A DNA stretch of 64,000 nt from Bombyx mori (lineage: Eukaryota > Arthropoda > Insecta > Lepidoptera > Bombycidae). A program made the translations under genes and the position numbers. Below are positions 58,401 through 64,000 of this stretch, in pieces; position 1 is the stretch's first letter; each line of letters begins with the position of its first letter. The stretch spans positions 16,183,501 to 16,247,500 of the forward strand of contig NC_085112.1 of the NCBI RefSeq assembly GCF_030269925.1. Direction: 5' to 3'. A model generated the notes under the pieces. That model ran no database searches. It had not been told where the DNA came from and saw nothing but the letters and a program-made list of their open reading frames with translations.

Positions 58401-61400
58401 ACGGAACTTCAACCACTCGGACATGAAACAAAGAAGCACTGCGCCTCAAGCTCGATTAAAAGCATCGTGTTATTTTACACAATTTAAACTACATTTACTG
58501 ATTATACAGAATCCCTCATCCCTTCTTTCGGTTGAGAAGACTCACAAAGGCACGCCTCGCGTAACTTCCGAATGATTATCCAAACATAATAAACGTTGAT
58601 AACCTATACGGCGGGAGGCCTGTGCCTCTTACACTCTAAACAATGGGGTATCTTCGGTGTTGTCAGCCTTAAACAATTTCAGTAAATTACGGAACGTATC
58701 TTGGAATTTTAAATCGTGTTGTAGCTGCCTTTTTGACTAATAGCAATTTTATTGTATCGTTCGATATTATGACCAAAACAAAACATGTATTTTAGCCGTA
58801 ACCAAAACTGCTTCATGCTAAATTTTTATGTGATGAAGAACCCGAAACACATAAATATTAGCTTATTAGCAATGACGTCCATTCCCCAAAATCAATCTAA
58901 GTTTAATATATAAAATAGATTAATAAGAACTTACTATCTTGAATTTTCAGTTACAAAAATATTTGTACCAATAGGTAGTCTTTAATGAAGAAAATTATGT
59001 AAGCGCCAGCGGAAACAAATTCTAGAATATTGTTACGGTCCTTGCTCTTCTGTCAAGGTAAAGTACTCACTGTTTCATAGATTTTATAATTTTAACAAGA
59101 AAATGTAACTCTATAATCTGACAACACTACGTTTCTAAAGTAAACACAATTGTCGCAAAGGGGAATTGAGAGGTTTGTCTTCACATCTACATTACAACAA
59201 ACAGACGCTGCACGTGCTGGCAACACAAACAGATCAGCCGGAGGGCGATACTGTTGTAGCAACTTCTGTCTGCTAAGAAATATCTAAGACTCAGCTATTG
59301 CTTCTTTAATTTCCAGTATCTTTTACTTCTGATCGTGTAGAAGATTTAAACACTTATCAATCACAGAGATGTGGTTTCAAAATTGGACAAGGGACGCGGA
59401 CGATTACAGAGGCTTAAATTTTTTGCAAGTCCTGCTATTGGACTGAAACGCACCATTCATAAAGTTTCTTCTCGGGTATAGATATTCCCTCCAACTTGAC
59501 TGAGGTTAACGACTATCCCAGCCTTCATACGTAGTGCTTAGCGGCAGCAATAACCAGGGAGGTAGTATCTACCCGTGCGGGCCCACAAGACATCTACCAC
59601 AGCCAAGCCAATAGATGAGGATCACACACCATGATTTCGGACTAATGTATCTAATCCAAAATCTAGATCTAAGCGAAAATGTAATCCAAATCCTTTAACG
59701 ATATCCACGATTTCATTCTTGACTCTTAAATTAAGTACAACTATTAAATTAGCAGTTGTACAAGATTAAATCCCATTTCATCGTTGATCTTCTGATTAAA
59801 TTAGAAGCAGCATGCATTAAACGGTGCGAGGAGGACTCAACAAACATTACCCGAAACATCGTCCAGACCCTTCCGGTGAATTATTGAGACGCACCGTCTG
59901 TTTTAACACAACACGCTCTGTTTGGGTTACCAGCGCAAACCCAACGAATTTCCTCGCCACCCAAATATTTTGCAGCAATTATCTTAAAAATATAATTTGA
60001 GGTGAAATTAGAGAGTGAATGTGAAGTCTCTGAGGGATCATTTGAGGGGATTTCAAAATCACCTTTTATCACGGGATTACTTACTACCGAAATTTAACTG
60101 TCTATCATCTAAATTCGCTGGGTTCATCGAATTCAAAGACCATCTTTACTTGTATCTCTTGACTCTGAAGCGAACCTCATGTTGAGAATGTGTTCGTTCT
60201 TCAAACTCATAGGATTACTGTTATCCATAACAGTGCCCACTCACTACCTGAGGGGTCGAATATCTATCTGTTTCCAAAGATACTTCAAAGTGAGGGTATG
60301 TTTGCATGTACATATTAACAATGCACGCTTGCCTCAGCTAGAATATGAAATCCAAAGAGAGCAGATTTCTCGTATATTCTTGTAACACAAAATATCTTCG
60401 GGTATATTAGTTTGTCCCTTGTAATTTGTCATAGAATGCGTTGATGGCTGTAATACAGTAAATGTTCGTAATCCTGCTGATGGATTTATTTAGGATACTC
60501 GAAGGGCAGGGGGAGTGGGGATATCATTTGTGTTTAGTGTACATCAATCATTGTTATTATTGTAACACTGTGTATATTGTTGTAGGCCGTGAATTTGGAA
60601 TATAATTTGGTAGTTAGCCAGATTTAATTATGGTATATTACCATGCCATACCGTTCTTAGTACCTAACCCTTAGATATTATGAATAATTATGAGTGCATA
60701 TTTCGACGTCGCTAAGCATTAAAGATTAAAGAAAAACAGAGGCCCGTTCTTTTCAACGCAATAAATTTTATAACTCGGCAAATAGATCGAGATTAGGAAT
60801 GAGAGGGATGCCCAGTGGAGCGCGGTATCACACTGGCCACCCGTCACTTTGTTCGAGGCTATTCGGCTGTGTAAAAAGATACACGGTCCCCTATTTCATT
60901 TATATTGCCAGCACAGAGCAACGATGCAGAACGAACTTATTCAATCACTATTTTCAATGCAGTACGCTTTTAATGTTTCATAAAAAAAGTTACCAATTGC
61001 CCACTCTTGTTTCCGTAATAAACAGGTAAATGTTTCTATAATACTGTACTTTAACAAGATCCAGATCTGTATTATGTGTACAAACACATGTTAAACAAAG
61101 ATAAGGCATAAACTTGAAGTTATGTGTTAAAAATAAAATTTTCAAATCCTTTAGAATAAGCTAGATAGAATTGTATTTCAGAGTCAGTGTCTTATTCTAT
61201 CATCATCATCATCTAATATGAATATGTTAATACCTAATGACACACTACGCAGACACTCATTACTGCTACTACCACGGTATCAATATTCAGTTTTCAGTTG
61301 GATTCTATAATATTAGAAAATAATGTCAGAAATTCGAATTTTCTGGATCCTTGGCTTGTATATCTGTATCTGGTATTTATAATAAGCCAGTGAGATAACA

Positions 61401-61895
61401 GCAGAATTCCATCTTACTACCACTGAATGTTAAACAAAGTCTTGTTTCATGTACACGAGATTGCGATATTAGATGATCTCACACCTGATCATGACAAATT
61501 AAAGTTTGTCACATCTGTTCACATCTATTCTATATATTTCAACTGTAGATCCTTTTACTGCACAGGGTTGTTCAAATTGATTTCATTTACGAGTAATTTT
61601 CTTTTCGCTTTGATCTGAATGAAGATGTTTGGAAACGTTTAGTGATTCATGCAGTTTGCGAAGCTTGATTCAAATTGTATGTACAAGCTAAATCATCACT
61701 TTATGGATGTGCTTCTAACGAACGTTTCTTTCATGTAAATTTTAATAAACTCTTTTGTTGCCTTAAATGAGCACTAGGGTTCCAGACCTTTTAGTATTTA
61801 TGTCGTCCACCGAGAGACGTTAGATTGAAGTCACAATACTATTGTACATAATACAGTTATCCGACCCTCAACACCAAAACGCTCGCACTATTTAT
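58401..61895. other. Intergenic DNA, nothing recognised
   Basis: About 3.5 kb. A short minus-strand Bm1 trace lies at 59540-59600 ('ctacccgtgcgggcccacaa'). No gene-like frame. Confidence 0.5.
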
Positions 61896-61897
61896 TT

Positions 61898-62065
61898 TTT
61901 ACGTAGAGGATTGAATGAGCTTACGGCCTTGTGTTAAGGATTTACTGTGACCTATAGAAATGAATGCCACAACCTGAATGCGACCACCCACTTTGAGATT
62001 TGATGTATATTGTCTCAATTAAATAATGATTACGCAAATCCCAATTTTTGTGGGTTTTTTTCATA
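61898..62065 (-). repeat. Diverged Bm1 SINE fragment (minus)
   Basis: 'gagcttacggccttgtgtta', 'gcgaccacccactttgagat' and 'cgcaaatcccaatttttgtg' follow Bm1 order including the linker. Confidence 0.6.
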
Positions 62066-62805
62066 TTATCTTCGATATCTCGATGACTTTTGGAGTTTTT
62101 TTTTTTCGTTAAGCCACTAATACATGTGGGCCAGAAGATTTAACTTGATTAAAATTGTCGTATTTCTAGTACTTATATACTAAATATGAATGTAAATATT
62201 ATTTTACAGGGTTACGTAGAAAATATTGGCCATGTTTTTTAGCATCTACACAAGTGAATAATTACACTTTCATGATATGCCTGACACAAACATTAAAATG
62301 TTAATATCCACAAAACTGAACGTCGCTGTAACTAAAGAGACTGACTCATTCCAATGCACTGATATAATCAGTGATTCTGAATCATAGCATTTGAATAGAC
62401 ACAGCGTAAGGATTGAAATCGTGAATAAATCAATTGAGACGGAATTGCTTTTGTCTATCAAGATATTCGTAGTGGATTTATTATGAATTATCCACTGCCG
62501 ACTATAATATTGATTTTTAGAAATAAGTTGATTGAAAACAAAGTTTTATGACATTCAGGCCTGTGAAACTAGAGATCTTTGTAAAGTGGCTGATAGACAT
62601 AAAACTAATGCTTCTATGACTGAACCGGCCGTTGAAGAATATAATACGCCAGTCAAATGTGGACGTAGCATGGCAAATCTGAAAATAGTATGATAGCCTG
62701 TATTGAATTTGCAACCTTTCCACAGCACACGACTGCGGCAGGAACCATAAGAAGCAATCTTGTCGCTAATACCATATTTTTCCAGACAACGGCTTATCAA
62801 CAATA
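62066..62805. other. Intergenic DNA, nothing recognised
   Basis: No gene seen. Confidence 0.5.
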
Positions 62806-62806
62806 C

Positions 62807-63085
62807 ATCTATATATAAAAAATGAATTGTTATTCGTTAATCTCGCTAAAACTCGAGAACGGCTGGACCGATTTGCTAATTTTGGTCTTGAATTATTTGT
62901 GGAAGTCCAGAGAAGGATAAATATGAAAATGCTCGGAATTATATAAAAACAAACAATTTTGTTTTTCCTTTGATGTGTCCTCCGTCGGACGGATTCATTT
63001 GTTTGTTTTAAGTTTATTTTATACAAAAGTTTAGGTCTTTTATTTCTCGATTGAGGTAGTACGCAGACTGCCGGGTCAGCTAGTT
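62807..63085 (-). repeat. Dispersed repeat family E, copy 3 (minus)
   Basis: 'atctatatataaaaaatgaa' to 'cagactgccgggtcagctag'. The reverse of the copies at 5956 and 50597. Confidence 0.78.
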
Positions 63086-64000
63086 AATAAACAAAATGGT
63101 GTAATAGAATAGGCGACGCATACACTGTGAAGATGCTAACTAGCTTTATATTTTAATTGAGTTATATTTGTTACTTTTAAATAAAACGAAATGTTTATTT
63201 TGGTTTAACAGTTTATTGTTATTACTGAAATAATCTCTTGTGCCATATAAACAAAATTGTTACTTATACGTGTGCCCGTTTTATACTTTGTACTTCATTT
63301 GATTAAGTTGAAACAGTTATTGTTGGAACTTTATAAATAAAACAGTTTCAGACGTTGCTGGTTGCTGTACGCTACGCACGGCTGGTAGCGCTTGAATATT
63401 CTACCAAAATGTGTGTGTTACATACTATATTTCGTATTACGTTTCACTGAGCGATTCCTTGTTTTTCTCAACTAAAAGCTTAGCTTCTTTTTTTCAAAAT
63501 TGGATTTTCCTGTTGATGTGTCCGTTACAACTCTGAACCCACAACATTATAAAGTCACCCAGCAGCGCTAAACATACAATAAATTAATGACCCCCCGAAA
63601 TAAACTTTGTAACAACTGACATCAGCGAACGTCTTGGATGCTACACGCAAATGTTGTTGACGCCAGTGTAGATTGATCTCTCGTGCTACCAGAACTTTCA
63701 TTGTTTTGATAGTTCCGGAAATTGGGTCGTGTCTTTTGACATTTGTCAAATTTGTCATTTTGCGTAATGAAATTTCATGTGAGATCGAGGTCATGGTAGT
63801 TTGACTGGTTTGAACGTGTGACGAGAATTAACAAAGGCTTCTTCATTTATTTATTTTTTGTAAAACTGGTTTCAATCACAGCCAAGATTTTCCACGAATC
63901 ATGAAAGTGGCTAAATTAATTTTTACTGCTACTACGAGATAATGTGGATCATTTTAATGTTAATTAATGTTAAGCAGCTTTATTCAGTGAGCTATTCGAA
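63086..64000. other. Intergenic DNA, nothing recognised
   Basis: No gene-like frame or known repeat. Confidence 0.5.

Overview
The window reads as lepidopteran nuclear DNA, almost certainly from the silkworm Bombyx mori or its close relative B. mandarina. Three signs agree. There are many copies of the Bm1 SINE, one of them with its full tRNA-derived head. There is a three-exon attacin gene of the silkworm type. There are moth-type mariner and Helitron elements in an AT-rich background. There is no operon structure; apart from one gene the window is intergenic and built mainly from transposon debris.

The only intact gene I can support is attacin (1936-2748, +): three exons, two short GT-AG introns, 214 residues, with signal peptide, RARR processing site and the attacin domains. 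Its promoter carries a kappa-B-like site (1821-1830), GATA motifs, a TATA-like box and an initiator at consistent spacing. This is the layout of an immune-inducible antimicrobial peptide gene.

Layout. 1-720: decayed mariner transposase at the window edge. 763-1247: head-to-head pair of Bm1 fragments. 1250-3100: attacin with promoter and 3' UTR. 3230-6250: a dispersed 3'-end repeat, a MITE-like element, a full-length Bm1 and another dispersed repeat. 6841-9290: a nested stack in which an older repeat is split by a 5'-truncated LINE and abutted by a fold-back D37D mariner with one in-frame stop in its transposase. 9300-31000: mostly unrecognised AT-rich DNA with scattered Bm1, LINE ends, Helitron-like ends, MITE-like copies and one LTR-like block. 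31053-33230: a decayed two-exon gene of a transposon-associated insect family (DUF7869-like), minus strand. 33230-56000: more repeats, including three LINE ORF2 C-terminal remnants (42540-43330, 49085-49370, 55040-55330). 56088-56473: a well-defined solo LTR with a 4-bp target duplication. 56500-64000: a second copy of a palindrome-rich MITE-like element, a nearly full-length Bm1, and otherwise little.

The genes do not form a pathway. Attacin is one stand-alone effector of the humoral immune response. All other coding traces belong to mobile elements and carry stops or frameshifts. I found no convincing undescribed biological system. The points most worth a second look are the mariner fold-back with a single nonsense codon, the DUF7869-like pseudogene whose frame is kept through six stops, and two MITE-like families that share a palindromic-tip design. 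Repeat family names beyond Bm1, mariner and Helitron are descriptive, because I could not search a repeat library.
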